A stretch of 64,000 bases of DNA from Methylobacterium oryzae (lineage in GTDB: Bacteria > Pseudomonadota > Alphaproteobacteria > Rhizobiales > Beijerinckiaceae), in NCBI RefSeq assembly GCF_021398735.1, contig NZ_CP090350.1:1-64000 (forward strand). The letters run 5' to 3'. Under the pieces are notes generated by a model that made no database searches, was not told where the DNA came from, and worked only from the letters and a program-made list of their open reading frames with translations. The position numbers and the translations under genes were made by a program. Shown here in pieces: positions 42,259-51,314 of this stretch (position 1 is the stretch's first letter; every line of letters begins with the position of its first letter).

Positions 42259-42296
42259 TTAATCTGTTCGGCATTCTGGATTAAGGTCGGCCTTAA
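42259..42296. promoter_or_regulatory. Overlapping palindromes in the divergent LysR/DSD1 promoter
   Basis: TTAATC (42259-42264) pairs with GATTAA (42279-42284), and TTAAGG (42281-42286) pairs with CCTTAA (42291-42296); the latter overlaps the LysR start codon. LysR-type regulators bind T-N11-A palindromes with this kind of spacing between divergent genes. This is the likely regulator site for both directions. Confidence 0.6.
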
Positions 42297-43249
42297 TGCT
42301 CGACACCGACGATCTCCGCTTCTTCGTCGCGGTCGCGGCCAGCCCGTCCCTGGCCGCCGCGGCGCGCAGTCTGAACGTGTCGCCCCCCGCCGTGACGCAG
42401 CGGCTGCGCAGCCTGGAGAAGCGGCTGCGGGTCCATCTGGTGGACCGGTCCGGCCGCGGCCTCACGCTGACCGACGAGGGGGAGCTTCTGGCCGAGCGCG
42501 GTCGCGACCTCCTCGGCGCCTTCGACGATCTCGCCGACGCCCTGGCCGAGCGCGTCGGCGCGGTGACCGGACATCTGCGCGTCGTCGCCCCGCTCGGCTT
42601 CGGGCGCCGCTACGTGGCCCCGGTCGTGACGGCGTTCCGGCTGCGGCATCCGGGCGTGCGGATCGACCTGCTGCTCTCGGATCGCCTGGGCCGCATCCCG
42701 TCCGAGACCTGGGACCTCGCGATCCACGTCGGTGAGATCAGGGAGGCGACCCCGAGCCTGACCGTGCGCGCCCTCGCGCCGAACGACCGGATCCTCTGCG
42801 CGGCGCCCGCCTACCTGGCCCGGCATCCGGCCCCGCGCGTGCCGGCCGACCTGCGGGATCACACCTGCATCGCGCTGCGCGAGAACGACGAGGACGTGAC
42901 GCTCTGGCGCTTCCGCGCGGCGGAGGGCGCCGAGGTCCGCGTCAGGGTGGATGCGGCCTTGGTCAGCAACGACGGCGACGTGGTGCGGGGCTGGGCCCTC
43001 GCGGGCCTCGGCGTGATCGTGCGCTCGGAATGGGATGTCGCCGACGACCTGCGCGCGGGGCGGCTGGCGCGCCTGCTCGAAGGCTACGCCCTGCCGTCGG
43101 CGCCGGTCGTCGCCCTGCTCGGCTCGGAACGGCGGTCGCGCGCGGCCCGGACGGAGCGGTTCCTCGAGGCGCTCCGGCGCTCGTTCGATCCGCTCCCGTG
43201 GCGCCCGCCCGCGGGTCCTGGCGCGGCCGCCGGGGATGCGGGGCCTTGA
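42296..43249 (+). CDS. LysR-family transcriptional regulator
   Basis: 317 residues. N-terminal helix-turn-helix (about 2-60: DTDDLRFFVAVAASPSLAAA, ARSLNVSPPAVTQRLRSLEK) and a periplasmic-binding-type effector domain (about 88-290). It is divergent from the DSD1-type PLP enzyme, with paired palindromes between and across its own start. It probably activates that gene and the HAD gene in response to the amino-acid substrate, and limits its own expression. Confidence 0.93.
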   Translation: MLDTDDLRFFVAVAASPSLAAAARSLNVSPPAVTQRLRSLEKRLRVHLVDRSGRGLTLTDEGELLAERGRDLLGAFDDLADALAERVGAVTGHLRVVAPLGFGRRYVAPVVTAFRLRHPGVRIDLLLSDRLGRIPSETWDLAIHVGEIREATPSLTVRALAPNDRILCAAPAYLARHPAPRVPADLRDHTCIALRENDEDVTLWRFRAAEGAEVRVRVDAALVSNDGDVVRGWALAGLGVIVRSEWDVADDLRAGRLARLLEGYALPSAPVVALLGSERRSRAARTERFLEALRRSFDPLPWRPPAGPGAAAGDAGP

Positions 43250-43309
43250 GGCGCCCCGGCCGCGCGCCGTCCGGCCCCGAACGCTCCGCCCGACGACGCC
43301 CGATCCCGC

Positions 43310-43747
43310 TCAGCTCCGGATCTCGATCGGCGTGCCGACCTCGACCCGCGCGTAGATCGCGCGGGCCTCGGCGTTGGTCACGCCCACGCAGCCATCCGTC
43401 CAGTCGATCAGACGATGCAGGCGACCGACCCAGGAGAACCCGTTCCTCAGACCGTGGATCATGATGTCCCCACCGGGCGGCACGCCGGCCGCGGACGCCG
43501 CGGCGCGGTCGGCGGCGTCCGGATAGGAGATCCGCAGCGCGAGGTGGGCGATGCTGTCCGGGTTCTTGCCCGCGATGCGGTAGCGGCTCTCGGGTGTTCT
43601 GCCGTCGCCCTCCATCGCCTTCGGGCCGACCGGCGCGAAGCCCAGCGAGACGCGGTAGACCGCCAGCACGCGTCCGCCGCGCAGCAGCGTCAGGCGCCGC
43701 TGCGCCTTCTCCACGCGGACGAGATCCGCGCGCTCGGCCTGCGGCAC
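43310..43747 (-). CDS. L,D-transpeptidase (YkuD) catalytic domain
   Basis: 145 residues from a GTG at 43747. YkuD motifs: DIMIHGLRNGFSWVG (His) and DWTDGCVGVTN (catalytic Cys in the SxGCxx-type loop). L,D-transpeptidases cross-link peptidoglycan or attach proteins to it in the periplasm, so a signal peptide is required. In the same frame, directly upstream, lie residues reading HLVGPILCVAPLALLFGTAD, an obvious signal peptide, but the frame has no ATG/GTG/TTG before a stop at 43859-43861. An ATG at 43844 is one base out of frame. Either a non-standard start is used or a single-base indel has broken the N-terminus. Confidence 0.82.
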   Translation of the reverse strand: MPQAERADLVRVEKAQRRLTLLRGGRVLAVYRVSLGFAPVGPKAMEGDGRTPESRYRIAGKNPDSIAHLALRISYPDAADRAAASAAGVPPGGDIMIHGLRNGFSWVGRLHRLIDWTDGCVGVTNAEARAIYARVEVGTPIEIRS

Positions 43748-43927
43748 CAGGCCGGGGGCCGCGGAGCCCGCGGGACCGTCGGCCGTCCCGAAGAGGAGGG
43801 CGAGCGGCGCGACGCAGAGGATCGGTCCGACGAGGTGGCGGCATCTGATCGGCCGATCCTACGGGGCAGGCGTTTCACGGCCAAACGACCGGGCCCGGAT
43901 CGCCGCCGGTCAGGGTCGATCCCGGAG

Positions 43928-45376
43928 TCAGGCGGCCCATCGCAGGGCGTCGCGGCCGGCGTGCTTCGCCTCGTACAGAGCGCTGTCGGCCCGCTGAGCC
44001 AGCGCTTCGTAGCCCTCGCCCACGCGCGCGACGGCCAAGCCCATGCTCAGGCTGACCGGCGCCTCGGACCCGGCACTGGTCGAGAATGCCGCGGCGCGTG
44101 CGCTCGCGCGGATCCGCTCGCACACCGCCCGGGCGCGCGCGAGATCGCTCTCGCGGAGAAGGATCACGAACTCGTCGCCGCCGAGGCGCGCGACCAGATC
44201 CCCCGGGCGGATCTGCGACGCGAGCAGCGATCCGAGAGTCTCGAGCGCGCGATCGCCCGCCGGATGCCCCCAGCGGTCGTTGATCTGCTTGAAATGATCC
44301 ACGTCGATCGCGATCAGGCTGACGGGCGGCAGCGCCCTGACGGGCAGGATGGTCTCGATCTGATGCTCGAAACCTGCCCGGTTGAGCAGTCCTGTCAGGG
44401 AATCGGTGAAGGCGCTCCTCGTCATCTCCCGATCGTGCGCGGCCAGCTCGGCCGTGAGCCGCGCCCGCGCGGAGACCTCCGCCGCGACGGGCAGGCAGGT
44501 CAGCAGGATGAAGGCCAGAAACACCTGGAACGCCTGCGCCTGCGTGACGGCGTCGGCCGCGATCAGGACCATCGGCCCGCGACCGTACATCGTGGCGACG
44601 CCTCCGATGACGGCCACGACCATCACGGCCGCGGTGACACCCAGGCGGCCCAGCCGGAAAGCGATCAGGATGAGGGGCGGGAAGATCAGGAACAGCAAGG
44701 GGCGGCTGGTGCAGAAGAAGGTCGCGTACGCGACCGAACCTGCGAGGACGAGCAAGGCGGCCGCTTCGAGCCGGTCCCGCCAGCTCCGCTCCGCGAGCGC
44801 ACGCGCGTAATCGCCTCGGAACAGCGAGAGCAGGAAGGGCGTGATGACGATGAGTCCCAGGCCGTCGCTCGCGACCCAGGTGCCGAACGAGCGCAACAGG
44901 GGCTGGCCGAAGACGAGATGCGCCGTCAAGCCTCCCAGGACGCCGCTCGCGGCCGGTGCCAGCAATCCCGCGATCGCGAGGAACCGCAGGGCGGATCTCG
45001 TGGATTGCAGCAGGGCGTCCTGCTCGTAGGTCCTTCGCAGGAGACGGACGGCCAACATCACCTCGGCGAGGTTGGCGAGACTGTACAGGAAGGGGCCGAT
45101 CAAAGTCCCCCGCGTCAGGACATTGGCCGCGATGTTCGCGGCCAGTCCGGCGCTCAGCACCGTGCCCGATCGGACCCTGTCATGGGAGAGCAGCAGGGCG
45201 ACCAGAATGGCATTGGCCGGCCATAGGGCAGCGATGTCGTGTCCGCTACTGGCCAGGCTCAGTGTCGAAGCTGCGGTGCAGAAATAGAGAAACGCTGTCG
45301 TCAACCATAGATAGAGTGCCGGCTTCTCGTCGCTCTCGTCGTCGGATCGCTCTCGGATCATGGTCTCGATAGACAT
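43928..45376 (-). CDS. MASE1-GGDEF membrane diguanylate cyclase
   Basis: 482 residues. About eight hydrophobic segments in residues 22-300 form a MASE1 sensory domain (SSGHDIAALWPANAILVALL). The GGDEF domain (about 315-475) has intact VARLGGDEFVILL near 395, and the inhibitory RxxD site IRPGDLVA just before it. The enzyme should make cyclic di-GMP under control of an unknown membrane or periplasmic cue and be subject to product inhibition. It is transcribed away from the DSF synthase gene, whose start lies 487 bases to the right. No good ribosome site is visible at the ATG. Confidence 0.93.
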   Translation of the reverse strand: MSIETMIRERSDDESDEKPALYLWLTTAFLYFCTAASTLSLASSGHDIAALWPANAILVALLLSHDRVRSGTVLSAGLAANIAANVLTRGTLIGPFLYSLANLAEVMLAVRLLRRTYEQDALLQSTRSALRFLAIAGLLAPAASGVLGGLTAHLVFGQPLLRSFGTWVASDGLGLIVITPFLLSLFRGDYARALAERSWRDRLEAAALLVLAGSVAYATFFCTSRPLLFLIFPPLILIAFRLGRLGVTAAVMVVAVIGGVATMYGRGPMVLIAADAVTQAQAFQVFLAFILLTCLPVAAEVSARARLTAELAAHDREMTRSAFTDSLTGLLNRAGFEHQIETILPVRALPPVSLIAIDVDHFKQINDRWGHPAGDRALETLGSLLASQIRPGDLVARLGGDEFVILLRESDLARARAVCERIRASARAAAFSTSAGSEAPVSLSMGLAVARVGEGYEALAQRADSALYEAKHAGRDALRWAA

Positions 45377-45863
45377 GAAAATTTATAACGAACAGATAAT
45401 ATTGTGCAACTATTGGTATGCTACTCGTCTATAATACAACTGCTGGGGATGGAGACAGCAATCGTCATGATCGGCGATCGGCGCAGCGAGCATTGCGCCG
45501 ACTCGCATGATCGGAGATCGGAGCCGTTACGGGGTGCCGCTGAGGCGTCCGTCGCGCGGTTGACCGCGCGTCCCCGCGGCGGACCCGGTCTCGCGCGGAA
45601 GCGGCGGGCGTGCCGCTTCACGCCTGCCGTCCGCGATCCCGCCGGACCGAGCCGGCGCCGTCGAGGCCGTGGAGGTCGAGGGTCAGGGCAGCCGCCGGGG
45701 CGTCGGCGGGCCTCTCGTCCGGAGAGGCCCGCCTCGCAAGCAAAGGTGGCTAAAAGGCCGGCATTAACCAAAGCTTAATTATCTGAGGAGGGCCGCTCCG
45801 GCTGCCTAGCTCCGCAACGCCGGCTGAGATACGGTTAAGGATCACTTAACGGATCCGAATACG
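45377..45863. other. Divergent promoter region between MASE1-GGDEF and DSF synthase genes
   Basis: 487 bases with AT-rich stretches at both ends and a GC-rich middle containing only shadow frames. It holds the GTTAAG/CTTAAC palindrome described separately. A promoter for each gene must lie here. Confidence 0.5.
45834..45850. promoter_or_regulatory. Palindrome just before the DSF synthase gene
   Basis: GTTAAG-GATCA-CTTAAC is a perfect 6-bp inverted repeat that ends 14 bases before the start codon. Its place over the transcription or translation start suggests a repressor site. Confidence 0.45.
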
Positions 45864-46877
45864 ATGGCGTCTATTACAGGTCTCGCCAAAGACTTGGTGC
45901 CATACCCTGGTCCTGTGCCGCTGCGACGGCGTCCGACGGCCGCGCGGCGGCCGAGCGAGAAGCGGATCGCGCCGACCGTCTCGTCTCCCGACCACGGCCT
46001 TTCCGAACTCGCTCAGATCGAAGTCAATCTCGAAACCGACACCAGCACCCTGTGGGCCTTCATGCGCCCGCAGGGCCGCCCGTGCCAGAATCCCGAGATG
46101 CTGGCCGACTTCAGCCGCCTGCAGGATGGCATCGAGCGCGGTTTCGGCAACGGCAGCCTCGACCTGAACTACTTTGTCTTCGGTTCACGATTTCCCGGCG
46201 TGTTCAGTCTCGGCGGTGATCTGAGCCTGTTCGCGAGCAAGATCCGCGCGGGCGACGAGGCCGCGCTGGTCGGTTACGGCAACGCGTGCGTCGATGTTCT
46301 TCATCGCAACATGAACGCGCTGAACCTGCCGATCATCACGATCGGCCTCGTTCAGGGCGACGCGCTGGGCGGGGGGTTCGAGGGCCTGCTCTCGTTCGAC
46401 GTGATCATCGCCGAGAAGGGCACCAAGTTCGGCTTCCCGGAGATCCTCTTCGGGCTCTTCCCCGGTATGGGGGCCTACAGCTTCCTCGCCCGGCGTCTGG
46501 GGACCATCAGGGCTCAGGAGATGATCCTCGATGGGAGAACCTACACCGCGGAGGAGATGCACGAACTGGGAATCGTTCACGTCCTCGCCGAGCGTGGCCA
46601 GGGCGAAGCGGCCGTGCGCGCGTACATCGCCGGCAACCACCGGCGCCGCAACGGGCAGCAGGCGATCTATCGAGCCGCCCGGGAGGTCAATCGCATATCG
46701 TTGGAGGAACTGAGAAAGATCGTCTCGGTCTGGGCGGCCGCCGCGATGAATCTCACGGACAGGGATCTGAGCATCATGGAGCGGCTCGTCCTGGCGCAGG
46801 ACAGGCTCAGGGGAAAAGCCCAGGCCGCTCAGGCCCGCACGGTGACCGCGCGGGGACTGGCGGCGTCAGCTCGCTAG
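45864..46877 (+). CDS. rpfF: RpfF-type DSF synthase (crotonase-fold enoyl-ACP hydratase/thioesterase)
   Basis: 337 residues. Crotonase fold with the strongly RpfF-like segment DALGGGFEGLLSFDVIIAEK and then FPEILFGLFPGMGAYSFL. Glu173 (GGGFE) and Glu193 (FPE) are 20 residues apart, exactly the spacing of the two catalytic Glu residues of Xanthomonas RpfF (141 and 161). The following YTAEEMHELGIVHVLAERGQ is also RpfF-like. RpfF dehydrates 3-hydroxyacyl-ACP and releases a cis-2-unsaturated fatty acid, the diffusible signal factor. An extra ~45 residues at the N-terminus are variable. It lies between two cyclic-di-GMP genes and overlaps the GGDEF-EAL gene by 12 bases, tail to tail. No RpfC/RpfG sensor is nearby. 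Confidence 0.9.
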   Translation: MASITGLAKDLVPYPGPVPLRRRPTAARRPSEKRIAPTVSSPDHGLSELAQIEVNLETDTSTLWAFMRPQGRPCQNPEMLADFSRLQDGIERGFGNGSLDLNYFVFGSRFPGVFSLGGDLSLFASKIRAGDEAALVGYGNACVDVLHRNMNALNLPIITIGLVQGDALGGGFEGLLSFDVIIAEKGTKFGFPEILFGLFPGMGAYSFLARRLGTIRAQEMILDGRTYTAEEMHELGIVHVLAERGQGEAAVRAYIAGNHRRRNGQQAIYRAAREVNRISLEELRKIVSVWAAAAMNLTDRDLSIMERLVLAQDRLRGKAQAAQARTVTARGLAASAR

Positions 46878-49196
46878 CTTCGTCACGGGCTCCGCGGCCG
46901 CGAGCATGGCCCGGATCTGGGATGCGGCGACCGGACGACTGAACACGTAGCCCTGGATCAGATCGCAGCCCTCGGCCCGGAGGATGGAGAGCTGCGTCTC
47001 CGTCTCGACGCCCTCGACGACGATGGCCATCCCGATGCTCCTACCCATCCCGACGATCGCCCGGATGATCGCGGTCGACTCGGCCTTCCTGTCCAGGTCC
47101 CACACGAACGACCGGTCGATCTTCAGCTTGTCGAAGGCGAAGTTTCTCAGGGAGCTCAGGGACGAGTAACCGGTTCCGAAATCGTCGATCGACAGGCGGA
47201 TCCCGAGCTGGCGGAGCGTGTGGATGGTCTCGACGATCTTGTGCGTCGCGCCCAGCGTCACGCTCTCCGTGATCTCGAGCTCCAGGCGATGCGCCGGGAG
47301 GCCGGAGCGGTTCAGCGCGCCGATGACGTGGAAGGCCAGCTGCGGATCACCGAACTGACGCGGCGACATGTTGACCGCGACGCTCACGGTCGACGGCCAG
47401 TTCCGGGCCTCGCGGCACGCTTCGTTCAGAACCCAGTCGCCCAGCTGGACGATGAGCCCCGTGTCCTCGGCCACCGGGATGAAGTCCGACGGCGGGATGT
47501 AGCCGGAGACGGGGTGCTGCCACCGAAGCAGGGCCTCGCAGCTCACGATCGCCCCGGTGCTCGCGTCGACGATCGGCTGATAGTGCAGCTCCAGTTCGCC
47601 GTTGGTCAGGGCGGCCCGGAGATCGGACTCGAGGGCGTGCCGCGCGCGCGTGGCCGCTTCCATCTCGTGCTGGAAGATCTTGAACCCGCTCCTGCCGGCC
47701 CCCTTGATGGCGTAGAGGGCGATATCGGCGCATTTCAGCAGCCTGTCCTCGTCGTTGGCATGGAACGGGGCGATCGCGATGCCGATCGAGGCGCCGACCG
47801 TGACGTGAGTGCCGTCGATATCGAAAGGTCGCTCCAGCTCGTGCAGGACGCGCTGCGCGAGATCCTCCGCGACGGCCGGCGACGTGACGGATTGCTGGAC
47901 GATGACGAACTCGTCGCCGCCGAGGCGGGCGACCGATCCGGACAGCGCCCCGATCCCGCGCAGCCGGTCCGCCACCATCTGCAACAATCTGTCTCCGGCC
48001 GGATGCCCCAGCGTGTCGTTGATGACCTTGAAGTGGTCGAGATCGAGCAGATGGACCGCGAAATCGCCCTTGCTGCTGGCGCTGGCTTTCAGCGCCTGGG
48101 AGACCTTGGCCTTGAAGCTGCTGCGATTGAGCAGGCCCGTCAGATCGTCGTAACGCGCCATCTGCTGGATGCGGGCTTCGCTCCGACGCCGCTCGGTGAT
48201 GTCCTCGAAGATGATCACGTAGCCCTTCTCGGCGGTCCGCCGCTGCATCAGGGAGACCACGCGATCGTCGGGGAGGATCAGGACCAGGTTTCCCGACCTC
48301 AACGCGTTCGACGCCGCCGAGAATGTCGAGAGCGTCGCGCCGCGCCCCGCGGTCCGCTCATCGATGATGGCGCGGCTCAATGCGTACAGCGATTTGGCCG
48401 TCGAATTGGTGTGGATGCGGTTCGAGGGAATGCCCGATATCGAGAGGAACTGGTCGTTCCAGACCTGGAGCCGGCCGCGCGCGTCGAACATGCACAGTCC
48501 GTGCGACATGTTGCGCAACGCGATGTCGAAGAGATTCGCCTGGGCCTGGAATTTCTCGGCGAGCGCCTCCTTCTCGCGCGTCGTCACCAGGGCCGACACG
48601 ATGATCTCGCGCGTGCTGAGCGTGATGTCGATCATGCCGTAGGCGAACAGGAGCGAGAGGATGCCGAGCGAGGCCCGCTCGCCGTCGCCCGACACGAGCA
48701 GGCCCGCCGACAGCGGCATCGCCGACAGGAGCACCTGCGCGATGGCCAGCAGGGGGCGGCCCGCATTGCGGCCCGAGATGCCCGCGGCGTAACCGATCGT
48801 GAACGTGGGGGTGATGACCTGGAGCGCGAGGTTGGACGACCGCGTCGTGATGAGGAACGACAGGATGCCGAGCGACGCGGCGTAGGCGAACGCGCCGAGG
48901 GAGAAGTAGGTCTCCCAGAGCTCGTAACGATCGTGCTTCTGCGGCCCCTTCGTCAGGTAGATCCGAGCGAGCACGATGCGGGTGAGGCCGATCAGGCCGA
49001 CCGCGAACGCGGTCACCGTGATCGCGCGATCGTCGGACCAGAACGCCGCGGCCGTGGCGACGATCGTCCCGGACGCGGCGCCGACCGCGAGCGACGCGAA
49101 GGGCTGATACAGCCCGTCGACGAGCGAGCGCTTCACGCCGCGCGCGAGGAGGGCATCTTCAGCGAGTGCGGCCCGCAGCTTGGAATACAGTCCCAA
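46866..49196 (-). CDS. Membrane PAS-GGDEF-EAL cyclic-di-GMP protein
   Basis: 776 residues from a TTG at 49196 with GAGA upstream. About six hydrophobic segments at 30-205 form a membrane sensor. A PAS domain follows (about 225-340: NMSHGLCMFDARGRLQVWND, ending VIIFEDITERRR). The GGDEF domain (about 350-505) has intact VARLGGDEFVIV near 426. The EAL domain (about 520-770) has CEALLRW, NMSPRQF, DDFGTGYSSL and VEGVET, so both synthesis and breakdown look possible. It converges with the DSF synthase gene, overlapping its 3' end by 12 bases. In Burkholderia and Cronobacter the neighbour of rpfF is RpfR, a PAS-GGDEF-EAL DSF receptor; this protein is a membrane-bound analogue in position and domain order. 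Confidence 0.92.
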   Translation of the reverse strand: MGLYSKLRAALAEDALLARGVKRSLVDGLYQPFASLAVGAASGTIVATAAAFWSDDRAITVTAFAVGLIGLTRIVLARIYLTKGPQKHDRYELWETYFSLGAFAYAASLGILSFLITTRSSNLALQVITPTFTIGYAAGISGRNAGRPLLAIAQVLLSAMPLSAGLLVSGDGERASLGILSLLFAYGMIDITLSTREIIVSALVTTREKEALAEKFQAQANLFDIALRNMSHGLCMFDARGRLQVWNDQFLSISGIPSNRIHTNSTAKSLYALSRAIIDERTAGRGATLSTFSAASNALRSGNLVLILPDDRVVSLMQRRTAEKGYVIIFEDITERRRSEARIQQMARYDDLTGLLNRSSFKAKVSQALKASASSKGDFAVHLLDLDHFKVINDTLGHPAGDRLLQMVADRLRGIGALSGSVARLGGDEFVIVQQSVTSPAVAEDLAQRVLHELERPFDIDGTHVTVGASIGIAIAPFHANDEDRLLKCADIALYAIKGAGRSGFKIFQHEMEAATRARHALESDLRAALTNGELELHYQPIVDASTGAIVSCEALLRWQHPVSGYIPPSDFIPVAEDTGLIVQLGDWVLNEACREARNWPSTVSVAVNMSPRQFGDPQLAFHVIGALNRSGLPAHRLELEITESVTLGATHKIVETIHTLRQLGIRLSIDDFGTGYSSLSSLRNFAFDKLKIDRSFVWDLDRKAESTAIIRAIVGMGRSIGMAIVVEGVETETQLSILRAEGCDLIQGYVFSRPVAASQIRAMLAAAEPVTKLAS

Positions 49197-49815
49197 CGCG
49201 GCGTCTCGCTACTTCGCTCTCGTCGAGGGGGTGATCATTTTAGCAGTTCAATCCCAGGTTATATCCGCATATTAGCGGCCTCGAATTTCAGAAATATTGA
49301 AAACCGTGGTTAACGGCGCGCGCGAGGCAAATCTCTGCTTCGAATATTTGTCTCCTCTGCGCAAATATTCGGTGATCTCCGTCGTTCACGAAGCCGAATA
49401 TCGGTGCCGCGCCGGGCAGTCCGGCGCATGTATGGACGGGACGGACGGGGAGGGTTCACTCATATCCCGTCGGGCGTTGCGCCGCGGACACCCCACATTC
49501 GGAGCTGTCGTCTTGCTCGGCCGCGTTCGGCGCGAAGACGTCTGCCTGTTCGTCAGACGTCGCGGCGATCGCGCGATCCTGCCCCGGCGGCATCGTGGCA
49601 CCGCTGATCCCGTTGCGCGCTCGACGTCCGCATCGGTGCCCGGATGATGTCGTCTCGTCGGGGACTTTCACGCTCCCGGGCGGGCGACATCGCTGTCCGC
49701 CGTGCGCGACCGCCACCGTTGCGTGTGAGCCGCTTCCCCGGCGCGATTGCGCTCGCGGAGTCCGGGCCACCCGCGCGTGGACGCCGGCGGGTGCGGCGCG
49801 CCGCCGGCGACCGGC
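49197..49815. other. Intergenic region upstream of the GGDEF-EAL gene
   Basis: 619 bases. The first ~200 are AT-rich and promoter-like; the rest holds only Arg/Ser-rich shadow frames on both strands. It separates the signalling cluster from the sulfolactate locus. Confidence 0.5.
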
Positions 49816-50940
49816 TCAGCCGATCCCGAGGCCGCGGATGAGCAGGACGGCGATGGCCAGCAGCACGAGGAGCGAGGCGGTGACCGCCACCGTGACCCGG
49901 CCGCCGACCTGGGCCAGCACGCGCACGTCCACCCCGAGGCCGAGCGCGGCCATCGACACGATGGTGAGGAAGCCGGCGAGGCGGGAGATCGGCGCGACCC
50001 AGGCGTCCGGGATCAGCCCGAGCGAGCGCAGGCTCGCCAGGGCCAGGAAGCCGAGGATGAACCACGGGACCAGCTTGAAGAAGCCGGGCCGGCGCCGGGC
50101 GCTCCCGGGGGCGCTTCCCCCAGCAGGCTCGGCGGTCGCTCCCGCCGCCGGCAGGCGCGGGGCGAGGAGCGAGAGCGCCAGCACCACCGGCCCGAGCATC
50201 AGCACCCGGACCAGCTTGACGAGTGTGCCCACCTGCGTGGCGAGCGGGCCCACCGGGACGGTCGCGGCCAGCACCTGCGGCACCGCGTAGACGGTCAGGC
50301 CCGCGAGCACGCCGTACTGGTGCTCGCTGAAGCCGACGAGCGGCACGAACAGCGGCAGGCCCAGCACCATCAGCACGCCCAGCACCGCCGTGAAGGCGAT
50401 GGCCGCCGCCACGTCCCGGTTGTCCGCCCCGATCACCGGCGCCACCGCGGCGATCGCCGAGTTGCCGCAGATGGCGTTGCCGCAGGCGATCAGCAGCGCC
50501 ATGCGCACCGGCAGGCCCAGGGCGCGGCAGAGCGCGCAGCTCGCCAGGATGGTCAGCGCCACCGCCCCGACGATGCCGGCCAGCAGCGCCGGGCCCGAGG
50601 CGACGATCGCCCCGAGGCTGACCGCGGCGCCGAGCAGCGTGACGGCCACTTCCAGCACCTGCTTGGCCGAGAAGGCGATCCCGGCCTTGAAGCGCGCGCC
50701 CGGCACCCAGGCGGTCCGCACGGCCGTCCCCAGCAGGATGGCCAGCACCAGCGCCTCGACGTAGGGATGGCCGGTCAGGTGCTCCTCGCCGGCCTGCAGA
50801 GCCTGCGCCACCGCGGTGATGCCCAGGCACAGGAGCAGGCCCGGGAGCAGGGTGCCGGCCGCCCCGGCCCAGGCGGAGGCCCCCCGCGACCCGGTCGGCG
50901 CGGCCCCGGACCGGTCCGGCACGGCGGTTCTGACGGTCAT
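49816..50940 (-). CDS. YeiH-family membrane protein, putative sulfate/sulfite exporter
   Basis: 374 residues with about ten hydrophobic segments and the YeiH motifs PYVEALVLAILLGTAVR, then SAKQVLEVAVTLLGA, and CGNAICGNSAIAAVAP. YeiH proteins are found beside taurine, cysteate and sulfolactate genes and are thought to export sulfate or sulfite. It is the last gene of the minus-strand sulfolactate run, 28 bases after the SorB-type cytochrome gene. Here it would remove the sulfate or sulfite formed by SuyAB and SorAB. Confidence 0.9.
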   Translation of the reverse strand: MTVRTAVPDRSGAAPTGSRGASAWAGAAGTLLPGLLLCLGITAVAQALQAGEEHLTGHPYVEALVLAILLGTAVRTAWVPGARFKAGIAFSAKQVLEVAVTLLGAAVSLGAIVASGPALLAGIVGAVALTILASCALCRALGLPVRMALLIACGNAICGNSAIAAVAPVIGADNRDVAAAIAFTAVLGVLMVLGLPLFVPLVGFSEHQYGVLAGLTVYAVPQVLAATVPVGPLATQVGTLVKLVRVLMLGPVVLALSLLAPRLPAAGATAEPAGGSAPGSARRRPGFFKLVPWFILGFLALASLRSLGLIPDAWVAPISRLAGFLTIVSMAALGLGVDVRVLAQVGGRVTVAVTASLLVLLAIAVLLIRGLGIG

Positions 50941-50968
50941 CGCGCGACCTCCTGCCCGGTCTCGGCGC

Positions 50969-51301
50969 TCAGTAGGCCGCGCCGAGATAGCCGGCGATGG
51001 CCCGGGCCTGCTCCTCCGTGATCGGCGCCCGGTAGACCTTGATCATCTTGGCGACCTCGGCGTCCCAGAACGCCTGCCCCTTCCGGGGCGGCTGCATGGC
51101 GACGTAGTCGGCCGAGTGGCAGGTCAGGCAGTTCTCCTGCGCGGCCTGGAAGCCGGCCGCGTGCGCGGCGTCCGGGGCCGGCCGGAACTGCGCCGTCGGC
51201 TCCGGCAGCGCGTAGGTCTCGGGCGCGGCCAGCGCGGGTGTCGCGGCCAGCGCGGCGGCGATCGCGACGACCGACGCGCGGGGTGGGCGGGTGCTGAACA
51301 T
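50969..51301 (-). CDS. sorB: SorB-like c-type cytochrome (sulfite dehydrogenase subunit)
   Basis: 110 residues. Signal peptide at 1-25 (VVAIAAALAATPALAAPE), one haem site CLTCH near residue 58-62, and a probable Met ligand in AKMIKVYRAPI. Length and context match SorB, the haem subunit that takes electrons from the molybdenum subunit SorA. Its start is 13 bases after the sorA-like gene. It acts in the periplasm and passes electrons to a cytochrome c or oxidase. Confidence 0.9.
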   Translation of the reverse strand: MFSTRPPRASVVAIAAALAATPALAAPETYALPEPTAQFRPAPDAAHAAGFQAAQENCLTCHSADYVAMQPPRKGQAFWDAEVAKMIKVYRAPITEEQARAIAGYLGAAY

Positions 51302-51314
51302 GCCGATCCTCCCT

